From Odoribacter sp. UBA944 (GTDB lineage Bacteria > Bacteroidota > Bacteroidia > Bacteroidales > Marinifilaceae): a DNA stretch of 13,411 bases. The translations under genes and the position numbers were made by a program. Of this stretch, positions 1 to 7,081 are shown in pieces. The stretch lies in assembly GCA_002293375.1 (NCBI GenBank), contig DBDA01000029.1, positions 1 through 13,411 on the forward strand, written 5' to 3'. How positions within the stretch are numbered: position 1 is the stretch's first letter; every line of letters begins with the position of its first letter. The notes beneath the pieces were generated by a model that worked only from the letters and a program-made list of their open reading frames with translations, did no database searches and was not told the DNA's origin.

Positions 1-56
1 AAAGTCGTTGTGAATTTGATAAATAAACAGAATTAGATAGTTTTAATAAACACATC

Positions 57-1031
57 ATGGATAGTTTGATTAGATTTTTTTCTGAATGTTATAGTGACAA
101 AGATTTTAGAAAATTTCAGAATGATTTGGCAAGGAAAGTATATGAGACTCTTGCCGTTTCATATACCAATACCAAGTCCGAAAATGAAGTGACAATGGTG
201 ACTAATTTATGTAATACGGTCAATCGTAAATCATTTCAAGGGTTACAGTTCTTTGCAGAGAAAATTCACGGATCACGTTCTTATGTTGAATTTTACAATC
301 AAGATAAGCTAACCACAAAAGAGTTAGCCGATATGGTTATTATCTCTGTCGCGACAAGAGACAGGAAGATCGTTTATGAAAAATTAGCGTTTGTTCAAAA
401 CAAGAAAGAAAAAGCAGAAGAAATTTGGGAAATTGATCCCGACCAACTTTATCTGCTTCACAATTTTCCCACCTTTAAAGGGAATAAAGGGCTTTTCAAA
501 CAAAACTTCGAAAGTGAGGTTATCTTTCAAAATCACTCTGGCAGTCTGGGAAACTACGGACTGTTCCAAAATCCAGGAGAGATGATTATGACAAACGCTT
601 CAACGGTATATAGACTTCAGCAAAACGATAAAATTGCATTATCGGATATTCGTAAGTATGCGCACGACAACAATCTTGGTGGTTATCCTCTTCTTCCAAT
701 GTTCGACCATCCCTATTGGGAAGAGATGGTTTACAGATATATCAAGCATTTCCCAAAATACGGCTCTCCGTTTTCGTACTCTCCATTTCACAGTAGTGTC
801 GTATCGTTCAATGTCTACGAATTTATTCGAAATTGGTCGCATTTCAATATTGGAGAGATCGCTAGTATTGAAGGTCATTCGATGGACGATACACTCAAAA
901 GATTTAGTCGAATACTGCTGAGCAAGGCAGGGTTGTCGGAGATTATCAATGTATCTAAAGAGAATGATCAAATTGAATTTAAGAACAATATGTCTGTCCT
1001 TGTTGCACATTTAGATTTGGATAAGAAATAA
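57..1031 (+). CDS. A+T-rich protein of unknown function, possible PD-(D/E)XK-like nuclease fold
   Basis: I do not recognise this 324-residue protein by name. It is soluble, with no signal peptide or membrane segment. Residues 88-117 carry the pattern K-E-L-A-D (88-92), a hydrophobic strand (MVIISV), a charged turn, then a second strand ending in FVQNKK (112-117). Acidic residue, strand, Q-x-K is how a divergent PD-(D/E)XK nuclease core can look. Aromatic-rich segments follow: QLYLLHNFPTF (130-140) and SGSLGNYGLF (161-170). The nuclease idea is inference only; a non-catalytic protein is equally possible. The ATG at 57 is the first in frame and heads the whole open frame. Base composition is far richer in A+T than the genes after 1769, which suggests horizontal acquisition. 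It lies directly against a truncated higB, so it may have come in with the event that broke that locus. A start further left outside the window is excluded by the TAG at 34-36 in another frame only, so an upstream operon partner cannot be judged. Confidence 0.7.
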   Translation: MDSLIRFFSECYSDKDFRKFQNDLARKVYETLAVSYTNTKSENEVTMVTNLCNTVNRKSFQGLQFFAEKIHGSRSYVEFYNQDKLTTKELADMVIISVATRDRKIVYEKLAFVQNKKEKAEEIWEIDPDQLYLLHNFPTFKGNKGLFKQNFESEVIFQNHSGSLGNYGLFQNPGEMIMTNASTVYRLQQNDKIALSDIRKYAHDNNLGGYPLLPMFDHPYWEEMVYRYIKHFPKYGSPFSYSPFHSSVVSFNVYEFIRNWSHFNIGEIASIEGHSMDDTLKRFSRILLSKAGLSEIINVSKENDQIEFKNNMSVLVAHLDLDKK

Positions 1032-1056
1032 TGCCACTATTTTCACATCATCCCTC

Positions 1057-1209
1057 TCAATTTATGTTGGGAATCAGCACTATGTTTTCAATGTTAAAGG
1101 TAATAAATACAGGTTGGTCGTTGTTGTAAAGTTTACGATGGGGTATATTTTCATTCGGTTTGTGGGGACGCACGAGGAGTATGACAGGATTGATTGTTCA
1201 ACCGTATAA
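1057..1209 (+). pseudogene. 5'-truncated HigB-type toxin remnant
   Basis: The frame ending at TAA 1207-1209 encodes the C-terminal half of a HigB-family mRNA interferase. VGNQHYVFNVKGNKYRLVV (from 1066) is followed by IFIRFVGTHEEYDRIDCSTV, ending at 1206. The GNxYRLVV strand and the [IR]F[VI]GTHxEYD[KR]I end are signatures of the family, whose members have about 100 residues. There is no ATG in this frame between the in-frame TAG at 1012-1014 and the middle of the family match, and the sequence before about 1057 no longer resembles HigB. Roughly the first 45-55 residues are therefore gone and the fragment should not give an active toxin. It ends ten bases before the antitoxin ATG, the usual toxin-first arrangement of higBA. 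The left breakpoint is approximate (about 1050-1065) and coincides with the change from A+T-rich to ordinary composition. Confidence 0.8.
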
Positions 1210-1219
1210 ACAGACGGAT

Positions 1220-1549
1220 ATGGAAAGGATTACAAAAGAGCAATACGAATTTGCGCTTGCAAAGGTGGAGGAGTTGTTGCCGTTGGTGGACGACAGCACG
1301 CCTGCCAACGACAAAATGGCGTTGGAGTTGAGTGTGATGTCGGATGTTGTGATCGCCTATGAAAAGGTTGCTGCCCCGATCGGAAAACCGACTGTTGCCG
1401 AGTTGATCGAGTTGTCGTTGGAGGAGAAGGGAATGACGCAGAAGGAGTTGGCCGGAAATATCGGAATAAGTCCCTCCCGGATCAGTGATTACATTGCGGG
1501 GCGTTCGGAGCCGACGTTGCGGATTGCCCGTTTGCTCTGTCTGGTCTGA
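1220..1549 (+). CDS. HigA-type HTH antitoxin with frameshifted C-terminus
   Basis: This is a HigA/XRE-family antitoxin that would bind and neutralise HigB and repress the higBA promoter. I use the ATG at 1220 (MERITKEQYEF) rather than the upstream in-frame ATGs at 1160 and 1181, because those overlap the toxin frame and family members begin with this sequence. The product has 109 residues. An N-terminal helical region (1-50) leads to IGKPTVAELIEL and then the helix-turn-helix TQKELAGNIGISPSRISDYIAG (about 73-94, split here by motif). It stops at TGA 1547-1549 after RLLCLV. The next frame continues with LNISPASMLGI, the expected family ending, so one base appears to have been lost near 1545. 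The HTH itself is intact, but the last helix is missing. With the toxin truncated, it is either an orphan repressor or decaying. Confidence 0.82.
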   Translation: MERITKEQYEFALAKVEELLPLVDDSTPANDKMALELSVMSDVVIAYEKVAAPIGKPTVAELIELSLEEKGMTQKELAGNIGISPSRISDYIAGRSEPTLRIARLLCLV

Positions 1550-1581
1550 ATATATCGCCCGCGTCGATGCTGGGAATATGA
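1546..1581 (+). pseudogene. Out-of-frame C-terminal tail of the HigA-type antitoxin
   Basis: Reading from 1546 gives LNISPASMLGI and then TGA (1579-1581). This is the normal end of HigA-type HTH proteins, one frame away from the upstream open frame. Inserting one base after GT at 1544-1545 would give a continuous protein of about 120 residues. There is no homopolymer at the junction, so a simple run-length sequencing error is not the obvious explanation. Confidence 0.75.
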
Positions 1582-1704
1582 TAAGGCAACGATCGGTGTT
1601 CCCGCCAATGCTCCCGCCGGACAATACTCCGAAGCGGCTTTACCTGCCTCTCCCCTTGCCTTCTACTACGTAAAGGGGGATTGTGGAATTTAATTCTGAA
1701 AATC

Positions 1705-1735
1705 TTTATTTTTCCGTTCGGAACTCGCATCTTTG
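1705..1735 (+). promoter_or_regulatory. Candidate Bacteroidota promoter for mpl
   Basis: CATCTTTG at 1728-1735 is one base from the TAnnTTTG -7 box, and TTTA at 1705-1708 sits 19 bases upstream in place of the TTTG -33 element. It lies 33 bases before the mpl ATG. AAAGGGGG at 1753-1760 could act as a ribosome binding site, which is unusual among the starts in this window. Confidence 0.45.
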
Positions 1736-1768
1736 TAAGCGTTAAACAGATTAAAGGGGGTACGTTGT

Positions 1769-3130
1769 ATGAAGGTTCATTTTATTGCCGTGGGTGGAAG
1801 TGCTATGCACAACATGGCGTTGGCGTTGCACAAGAAAGGGTACCGGGTCACCGGATCGGATGATGAGATTTTTGAACCCTCCCGGAGCCGGCTGCAGGCC
1901 GCCGGGATCCTGCCGGAGCAATGGGGTTGGTTCCCGGAAAAGATCACGCCGGAGCTGGACGCCGTGGTGCTCGGTATGCACGCCCGGCAGGATAACCCGG
2001 AGTTGCAGCGGGCGTTGGAACTGGGCCTGAAAATATACAGCTACCCCGAATACCTTTACGAACAGACGAAGGAGAAAAAGCGGGTCATTGTGGGTGGAAG
2101 CCACGGAAAGACTACGACCACTTCGATGATTATGCATGTGCTCCGGCACTGCGGCGTGGCGTTCGATTATATGGTGGGTGCGCTGCTGGAAGGGTTCGAT
2201 ACGATGGTGAACCTGAGCCCGGAGAGCCGGATCGCTGTGTTCGAAGGGGATGAGTACCTCTCCTCGCCGCTGGACCCCCGGCCGAAGTTCCACCACTACC
2301 ACCCCGATATTGCCATCCTGACCGGCATTGCCTGGGACCACATCAATGTTTTCCCGACCTTTGAAAACTACACGGAGCAGTTCGCCCTGTTCCTGGAGCA
2401 GATCACCCCCGGCGGTACGCTCCTCTTTTTTGAAGGGGATGAGGAGATCCGGCGGATGCTGCACCGCGTTCCGGCCGGTGTCAGGACGGTCGGATATAAA
2501 GAGTTGCCGCACACGGTCACCCCGGAGGGCATTACGCTCCGGGTGGGAACGAAGGAGACGCCGTTGCGGATTTTCGGCCGGCACAACATGCAGAATTTAG
2601 CTGCGGCTTACCTGGCTTGCCGCGAATTGGGGGTGAGCGACACTGCTTTTTTGGAAGCGATTTCCCGGTACGAAGGAGCTTCCAATCGCCTGCAAAAGAT
2701 CGCCGAACGGGAGGATTGCACGGTCTTTCTGGATTTTGCCCACTCCCCTTCTAAGTTGAAAGCGACCCTTTCGGCTGTAAAGGAGCGGTTCCCGAAGCGG
2801 AGAGTGATGGCTGTGATGGAGTTGCACACTTTCAGCAGCCTGAATGCGGATTTTTTGCCGCAATACAAGGATTGTATGCAGGAGGCGGATGAAGCGGCGG
2901 TCTATTTCAATCCGGAGGTCGTTGCGCACAAGAAACTCCCTGCTATCACGCCGGATGCGGTGAAAAAGGGGTTTAACGACACCCGGTTAAAGACGTTTAC
3001 CGACCGGGACCAATTCATCGGATATCTGAAAGATTCGGACCTGTCCGATACGGTCTTGTTGATCATGACTTCCGGGAATTTTTCCGGGATCAATATTAAG
3101 GAAATGGCTATCAATTTATTGAAGCCGTAA
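1769..3130 (+). CDS. mpl: Mpl, UDP-MurNAc:L-Ala-gamma-D-Glu-meso-DAP ligase (murein peptide ligase)
   Basis: This cytoplasmic ATP-dependent Mur ligase joins recycled murein tripeptide to UDP-MurNAc, bypassing MurC, MurD and MurE. All three Mur-ligase domains are present in 453 residues, the usual length. The N-terminal nucleotide-binding fold starts with HFIAVGGSAMHNMALAL and has GSD at 29-31. The central ATPase domain has the P-loop GGSHGKTTTT (109-118), EGDEY (159-163), and the helix after TGIAWDH (185-191). The C-terminal domain contains GRHNMQN (270-276), SNRLQK (305-310), DFAHSPSK (322-329), and a closing MTSGNFSGI. Mpl rather than MurC is favoured by the GSAMHNMALAL start, FEGDEY followed by KFHHYHPD, and the SGNFSGI end. 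ELHTFSSL (351-358) is closer to the corresponding MurC loop than to enterobacterial Mpl. The ATG at 1769 is followed at once by the Rossmann strand. A terminator follows at 3168. Confidence 0.93.
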   Translation: MKVHFIAVGGSAMHNMALALHKKGYRVTGSDDEIFEPSRSRLQAAGILPEQWGWFPEKITPELDAVVLGMHARQDNPELQRALELGLKIYSYPEYLYEQTKEKKRVIVGGSHGKTTTTSMIMHVLRHCGVAFDYMVGALLEGFDTMVNLSPESRIAVFEGDEYLSSPLDPRPKFHHYHPDIAILTGIAWDHINVFPTFENYTEQFALFLEQITPGGTLLFFEGDEEIRRMLHRVPAGVRTVGYKELPHTVTPEGITLRVGTKETPLRIFGRHNMQNLAAAYLACRELGVSDTAFLEAISRYEGASNRLQKIAEREDCTVFLDFAHSPSKLKATLSAVKERFPKRRVMAVMELHTFSSLNADFLPQYKDCMQEADEAAVYFNPEVVAHKKLPAITPDAVKKGFNDTRLKTFTDRDQFIGYLKDSDLSDTVLLIMTSGNFSGINIKEMAINLLKP

Positions 3131-3167
3131 TATACCCCTTTTGTTTTTGTCGAAAGTATTGCCGTAT

Positions 3168-3200
3168 GGCCTGTTTTGAAAAAAAACAGGCCTCTTTTTG
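3168..3200 (+). terminator. Rho-independent terminator after mpl
   Basis: GGCCTGTTTT (3168-3177) pairs perfectly with AAAACAGGCC (3183-3192) across a five-base GAAAA loop, followed by TCTTTTTG. It lies 37 bases beyond the mpl stop. The T-tract overlaps the -33 region of the next promoter. Confidence 0.88.
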
Positions 3201-3230
3201 CACGCTCCCGGAATTTTGTATATCTTTTTG
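3197..3230 (+). promoter_or_regulatory. Candidate Bacteroidota promoter for the HTH/coiled-coil gene
   Basis: TTTG at 3197-3200, the end of the terminator T-tract, is separated by 20 bases from TATCTTTTTG at 3221-3230, a slightly stretched -7 element. Transcription would begin near 3237, leaving a leader of about 60 bases before the ATG at 3301. That leader contains TGCTG/CAGCA arms (3261-3265 and 3274-3278) and the palindrome CAATATTG. Confidence 0.45.
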
Positions 3231-3300
3231 AGGAGGTATACGTTGATGTTGTAAATGGAATGCTGTGTTTTTGCAGCAATATTGTTTGCATGTAAATCTT

Positions 3301-3735
3301 ATGAGCATGGATGCCGGGATCAGTAACAGGGTTGAGCAGTTTTTACACGAGAAGCGCATCCGCAAGGAGGAGTTGCGGAAGAAGTTAGGTTTGGGTTCCA
3401 GACAGCAGATCAATAATTGGATAAAGGGATTGGATCCCATTCCGGTAAAACACCTGGTCTCTATTTTGGAGCTTTTTCCGGAGATAAATGCCAATTGGCT
3501 GGTCCGCGGAGAGGGGGAGATGTTGCTTCCGCCCAACTATCCGGATAAGCGGGTCATCAACAGGAATGAATTCGGCTACTGCGACGGATGTGTGGAGAAA
3601 CAGGTATTGATCCAGGAGTTGAACACCCGGTTGAAAAGGAAAGAAGAGGAGCTGAAGGAGGCCCACTGGGAGTCGGGACGATTGGAGGAGCGGTTGAGCC
3701 TGTACAAAAAAGAGCAGGGGAAGAATAAGAAATAG
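3301..3735 (+). CDS. Small HTH DNA-binding protein with C-terminal coiled coil
   Basis: The 144-residue product has a lambda-repressor-like helix-turn-helix at about 7-58: ISNRVEQFLHEK, then RKEELRKKLGL and SRQQINNWIKG. Next comes INANWLVRGEGEML (62-75), a signature found after the HTH in many Bacteroidota phage-repressor-like regulators. Residues 94-97 form CDGC, and from about 98 to the end the sequence is a charged heptad-like helix, probably a dimerising coiled coil. No S24 LexA-type peptidase domain is present, so this is not a self-cleaving repressor. I chose ATG 3301 (3307 is possible) over 3265, because the extra N-terminal residues are not HTH-like and overlap the leader hairpin. It probably regulates transcription, perhaps of its own gene; the targets cannot be read here. 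It converges on the TPR gene with a two-base gap and no visible terminator between them. Confidence 0.82.
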   Translation: MSMDAGISNRVEQFLHEKRIRKEELRKKLGLGSRQQINNWIKGLDPIPVKHLVSILELFPEINANWLVRGEGEMLLPPNYPDKRVINRNEFGYCDGCVEKQVLIQELNTRLKRKEEELKEAHWESGRLEERLSLYKKEQGKNKK

Positions 3736-3737
3736 GG

Positions 3738-5729
3738 CTATTCGTTTTCCTCCTGACAATACCGCTTGATGACGTTGTAGGCTTCTACGATGCCCAACTC
3801 TCCCGCTTTGCTGAGGTCTGCATTGGCTTCCGTCCGTTTGCCGGTATATACGTAAAGCAGTCCCCTGTTGAAGTAGGCCTCCGCAAAATCCCGGTCCGCT
3901 GCGATCACCCGGCTGTAGGTGTCTATGGCCATATCGATCTGTTCGTTCTTTACGTAGACATTCCCTGTGTTGAAAAGCGCGTAAATGAAGTCCGGGTCTA
4001 TCTCCAGGCATTTCCGATAGCCTTCCAGTACCTGTGTATAGTCCACTTTTCGTTTTTCCTGCATATTTCCGGCCTCGCCACCGATGACCCGGACATCCGG
4101 CCCGCCTACCGATTCGATGTAGTCGTACATCAGCATCCGGGCGTTGGCCTCGTTGAAGAGGGCCAACAGGTAGTCCGGTTCCGCTTGCTGCGCAGCCGCG
4201 AAATCTTCCAACGCCTTGGGGTATTCGTAGTTGTTCATGTAGAAGATTCCCCGGAGCAGCCAGGCGTCCCGTTGCTCCTCTCCGGAAGCGATCGCGCCGG
4301 AAAATTCCGCGATGTTCTGCCGGATAAACGCTTCCGGGTAGTGGAATTTCCGGTTGCTCAGGGTCAGGGCGTTCCGGTAGTTTTGCCGCTGGTTGTAGTC
4401 CATGAGGTGCCGGTTGTAGTATTGTACTTTTCCGCTGCGCAAGGAATCTGTACTGAGGTATTGTACGATAAAAATATCCTGTAATTCGATGATGACGTTC
4501 CGGTTTTGGATCCGTCCGTTGATGACATCGCGCATCCGGTCCTCGCGGGCGCTGAAATCCACTAAGCGCCGGAAGTTCTCGGCCGTATCGACCAATGCAT
4601 TCCGGTCTCCTGCTCTCATTTTCCGGTAACGTTCCAGTACCTCCTGCGCCAGGTAGCGGTCCCGCTCGGCGGATGCGGGGTTTTGCAGGCGGTCGGAAAC
4701 GGCAGCCCGTACCAAATAGGCTTTGACGAAGTCGGGGTAGAGTCGGATGCTTTCCGAAAAATCGGAGTAAGCCCCTGTGAGGTCGTTGATCTCCATTTTC
4801 AGCAACCCCCGGTTAAAGTAGACCAGGATGTTGTCCGGATTGATCTCTACCACTTTGTCCAGGTCGGCGATGGCGTTGTTGTATTCTCCGATCTCCGCCC
4901 GCAGCATGCCGCGGTTGTACCAGGCGTAGAGGTAGTTGCTGTCTATGCGGATGATCTCCGTATAGTCGTCCAATACCTCCCGGTATTTTTTCAGGTCGTA
5001 CCACACCATGGCCCGGCTCATCCGGATCCGTTTGTTTTCGGGGTTGGCTTTCAACGCCCGGTTAAAGTCTTCGATGGCGTTGTGGTACTCTTTTTGGCGG
5101 TACCAGAGGTAGCCTCTCAATCCGTAAGCGTCGTCCGAAAATATGTTCAGCCGGATGGCTGCATTGCAATCGGCAATGGCCCCTTCGATGTTGTCCAGTT
5201 TTTCGCGCATGATGGCCCGGTTCAGGTAAGCCGCCAGCAGTTGGTTGTTGATGAGCAGGGATTTGGAGTAATCTTTTTCCGCCCCCGCGTAATCGCCCAG
5301 TTCGGCCTTGGTGATCCCCCGGTTGGCGTATACGTATGCATCGTCCGGACTGAGGGAGACGGCTTCGTCGTAGTCTTTCAGGGCTTCGCTGTATTTTCCC
5401 TGGTTGTGCAGGGAGACGCCCCGGTACATGTAGGCATGAAAATAGTTGGGATTCAGCTCGATGGCATGTGTGTAGTCCTGAATGGCCCCTTCGTGGTCTT
5501 CCAGGTTCATTTTGGCCAATCCCCTGAAGAAATAGGGCTCGGAGAGATACGGTTTTAGGCGAATGATGCTGTTGAAGTTATCGATCGCAGAGATGTAGTC
5601 GTCAAAGTAAATGGCGTTTTTCCCCATCTGCAACATGTTGCGGGTGTTCCACTGGGCAGACAAAGAGGCGGCCGTAAAGACCAAGCATACCAACATCCAT
5701 CCCTTTCTGATCTGTCCGGCTATTCTCAT
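3738..5729 (-). CDS. Secreted tetratricopeptide-repeat protein
   Basis: The 663-residue protein starts with a signal peptide (basic MRIAGQIRKG, then WMLVCLVFTAASLSA) with a likely cleavage after residue 25, so it acts in the periplasm or at the outer membrane. Residues 31-350 are about nine consecutive 34-residue TPR units, recognisable by the repeated A-x-x-D-[YF] and N-P/Y-R-G-x elements (for example at 66-99, 100-133, 134-167, 268-301 and 302-335). A linker of about 130 residues with no TPR pattern (351-485) follows, then at least three more TPRs (487-520, 580-613, 614-645). TPR arrays of this type are scaffolds for protein partners; the partner is unknown. The gene stands alone, with the Kelch gene's terminator upstream and a convergent gene downstream. 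I see no convincing -7 box in the short upstream gap. Confidence 0.9.
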   Translation of the reverse strand: MRIAGQIRKGWMLVCLVFTAASLSAQWNTRNMLQMGKNAIYFDDYISAIDNFNSIIRLKPYLSEPYFFRGLAKMNLEDHEGAIQDYTHAIELNPNYFHAYMYRGVSLHNQGKYSEALKDYDEAVSLSPDDAYVYANRGITKAELGDYAGAEKDYSKSLLINNQLLAAYLNRAIMREKLDNIEGAIADCNAAIRLNIFSDDAYGLRGYLWYRQKEYHNAIEDFNRALKANPENKRIRMSRAMVWYDLKKYREVLDDYTEIIRIDSNYLYAWYNRGMLRAEIGEYNNAIADLDKVVEINPDNILVYFNRGLLKMEINDLTGAYSDFSESIRLYPDFVKAYLVRAAVSDRLQNPASAERDRYLAQEVLERYRKMRAGDRNALVDTAENFRRLVDFSAREDRMRDVINGRIQNRNVIIELQDIFIVQYLSTDSLRSGKVQYYNRHLMDYNQRQNYRNALTLSNRKFHYPEAFIRQNIAEFSGAIASGEEQRDAWLLRGIFYMNNYEYPKALEDFAAAQQAEPDYLLALFNEANARMLMYDYIESVGGPDVRVIGGEAGNMQEKRKVDYTQVLEGYRKCLEIDPDFIYALFNTGNVYVKNEQIDMAIDTYSRVIAADRDFAEAYFNRGLLYVYTGKRTEANADLSKAGELGIVEAYNVIKRYCQEENE

Positions 5730-5767
5730 CGGGTTGCTTTTTGAGTCTGTTTAATCGGGTAAAAATA

Positions 5768-5800
5768 CTAAAAAAGCGGGACGTTTAAAACATCCCGCTT
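5768..5800 (-). terminator. Rho-independent terminator of the Kelch lipoprotein gene
   Basis: AAGCGGGACGTTT (5774-5786) and AAACATCCCGCTT (5788-5800) form a 13-base inverted repeat. The single mismatch, C5782 against A5792, becomes a G-U pair only in minus-strand RNA. The A-tract at 5771-5775 becomes the U-tail in that direction. Both facts assign it to the minus-strand gene ending at 5821, and it insulates the downstream TPR gene. Confidence 0.85.
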
Positions 5801-5820
5801 CCTATTTGTTTTCCGTAAGC

Positions 5821-6921
5821 TTAATTTCTCGGAACGATCCAGTTGTCGTCCTGGTCGTCGTCGTCGAAACCGGGCTCGAACAGGTAGGTGGTTTGGCGTA
5901 CCCCGGCCCCTTCCATGGAGGAACCGCCGACGGTAATGTATCCGGTGCCGTTCAGTGTAAAGGCCACTCCACCCTGACGGGTAGCAGAAACCGGCAGACT
6001 CGTCACCTCTTCCCAGTAACCGAGGTCTTCGTACGGGTTAAATTCCCAGCAATCCGTCAGGAGGCTGCCGCGAGAGCCTGACACTAAGTAAATGCGGGCG
6101 CTCCGGTCCGCATCGGAACCCACCACAAAAGCGGTGGCGTAGGAACGCGGGATCATCCCGTAGTCGTTGTCGTATTTCCGGCCGGCCAGGTCCACTAACG
6201 GATCCAGGTAGGTCCAGGGAACTGAAGCGGAAGGAGTAAATTTCAGTACGTCGGTCACGTAATCGGACAAGCCGATTGTTCCGGTAAAGATGTAGGCGCT
6301 CTTTCCGATCACACAAACCGCTGAACCCTGTCGCGGTTCCCCGAAGGATTCGATCTGCCTCCACGTGGTGGATTGGGGATCGAATTCCCAGTAATCTTTG
6401 AATACCCCCTCTTCGTTCCGGCCGTAACCGCCTCCGATATATCCTTTCCCTTCGATGCAGAAGGCGATGGCGTATTTGCGGGGTTTCAGTTCGGCAGGGA
6501 CATCTCCGATCAGTTCCCACTGGCTGCCGCGGGTGGCTGCCGGGTTAAACCGGTAAAAATCCGTAAAGTACTCTTCGATGGTCTGGTCTTTGTCGTGGAG
6601 ATTGTACCCCAATCCCACATAAGCGTATGTGCCGTCGGAAAAAGCGACCGCTCCATGCCGGGCAACACCGGGGAAAGGATCCACGTTGTTGGACCAGGAA
6701 GTCCCGTCAAAAGACCAGAAATCCGTACATTCGTATATATCCCCGTCTACTCCCAAGCCCACGTATGCCTTCGCTCCGATCGTAAAAGAAACAGCTCCCG
6801 TGCGCCCTTTCCCGCCGAATGTTTCCCACTTTTTCCAGTTACCGACCCTGTCGTCGTTTGAATGACAGGCAGCCAACAAGACGGCAACGGCCAAAAAACA
6901 AAAAATTTTTACTTGTTTCAT
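5821..6921 (-). CDS. Kelch-type beta-propeller lipoprotein
   Basis: The 366-residue protein begins MKQVKIFCFLAVAVLLAAC, a signal peptide ending in the lipobox LAAC with the lipidated cysteine at 19, followed by SNDD-type surface-exposed polar residues. Six Kelch-like units follow at about 38-73, 87-136, 147-188, 196-238, 258-303 and 313-349. Each has an R-x-G/Y-x-A-V-x-F strand, a Y-[IV]-x-x-G strand and a later W/F-x-F-x-P strand, for example RHGAVAF with AYVGLG, and RQGGVAF with GYITVGG. Six units fit one closed propeller. The C-terminus is very acidic (FDDDDQDD). Such propellers usually bind proteins or glycans; no catalytic motif is visible, so the function is unknown. It is divergent from the DUF4270-like operon, has its own promoter and terminator, and may work with that operon's envelope proteins. 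Confidence 0.9.
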   Translation of the reverse strand: MKQVKIFCFLAVAVLLAACHSNDDRVGNWKKWETFGGKGRTGAVSFTIGAKAYVGLGVDGDIYECTDFWSFDGTSWSNNVDPFPGVARHGAVAFSDGTYAYVGLGYNLHDKDQTIEEYFTDFYRFNPAATRGSQWELIGDVPAELKPRKYAIAFCIEGKGYIGGGYGRNEEGVFKDYWEFDPQSTTWRQIESFGEPRQGSAVCVIGKSAYIFTGTIGLSDYVTDVLKFTPSASVPWTYLDPLVDLAGRKYDNDYGMIPRSYATAFVVGSDADRSARIYLVSGSRGSLLTDCWEFNPYEDLGYWEEVTSLPVSATRQGGVAFTLNGTGYITVGGSSMEGAGVRQTTYLFEPGFDDDDQDDNWIVPRN

Positions 6922-6983
6922 AAATTATTATTCACACGTTTATGATTTTTAAACTCTCCCCGCATGTCCGCCAAAAACTCGGG

Positions 6984-7014
6984 CAAAACTACGTAAATAA
7001 AAAACAATTACAAT
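6984..7014 (-). promoter_or_regulatory. Candidate promoter of the Kelch lipoprotein gene
   Basis: On the minus strand, TAGTTTTG (complement of 6984-6991) matches the Bacteroidota -7 box and ATTG (complement of 7011-7014) lies 19 bases upstream as the -33 element. The predicted leader is about 55 bases. It shares the 221-base divergent intergenic region with the promoter at 7082-7115. Confidence 0.5.
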
Positions 7015-7081
7015 GAAATTTCCATTAAATTACGTTTCAAAACTTTATAAAGCTATAACAGCAAATTAAAATTACCGGATC

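Noticed and set aside
1..56. Possible 5' half of higB to the left of the first gene.
   Set aside because: Translated in all three frames, this segment shows no HigB-like residues and contains stops.
1580..1680. An open stretch after the antitoxin reading ATIGVPANAPAGQYSEAAL, slightly like a ModA solute-binding protein segment.
   Set aside because: It is short, has no start codon, and the resemblance stops after about 20 residues, so it is probably chance in ordinary intergenic DNA.
1651..1680. TCCCCTT and AAGGGGGA arms as a possible terminator.
   Set aside because: The loop is 15 bases and no T-run follows, so there is no terminator or clear structure.
1751..2584. A 277-codon open frame on the minus strand.
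   Set aside because: It is the shadow of mpl, whose Mur-ligase motifs are complete on the plus strand.
4683..5558. A 291-codon open frame on the plus strand.
   Set aside because: It is antisense to the TPR repeats, has a low-complexity, Val/Phe-rich translation, and no family-like motifs.
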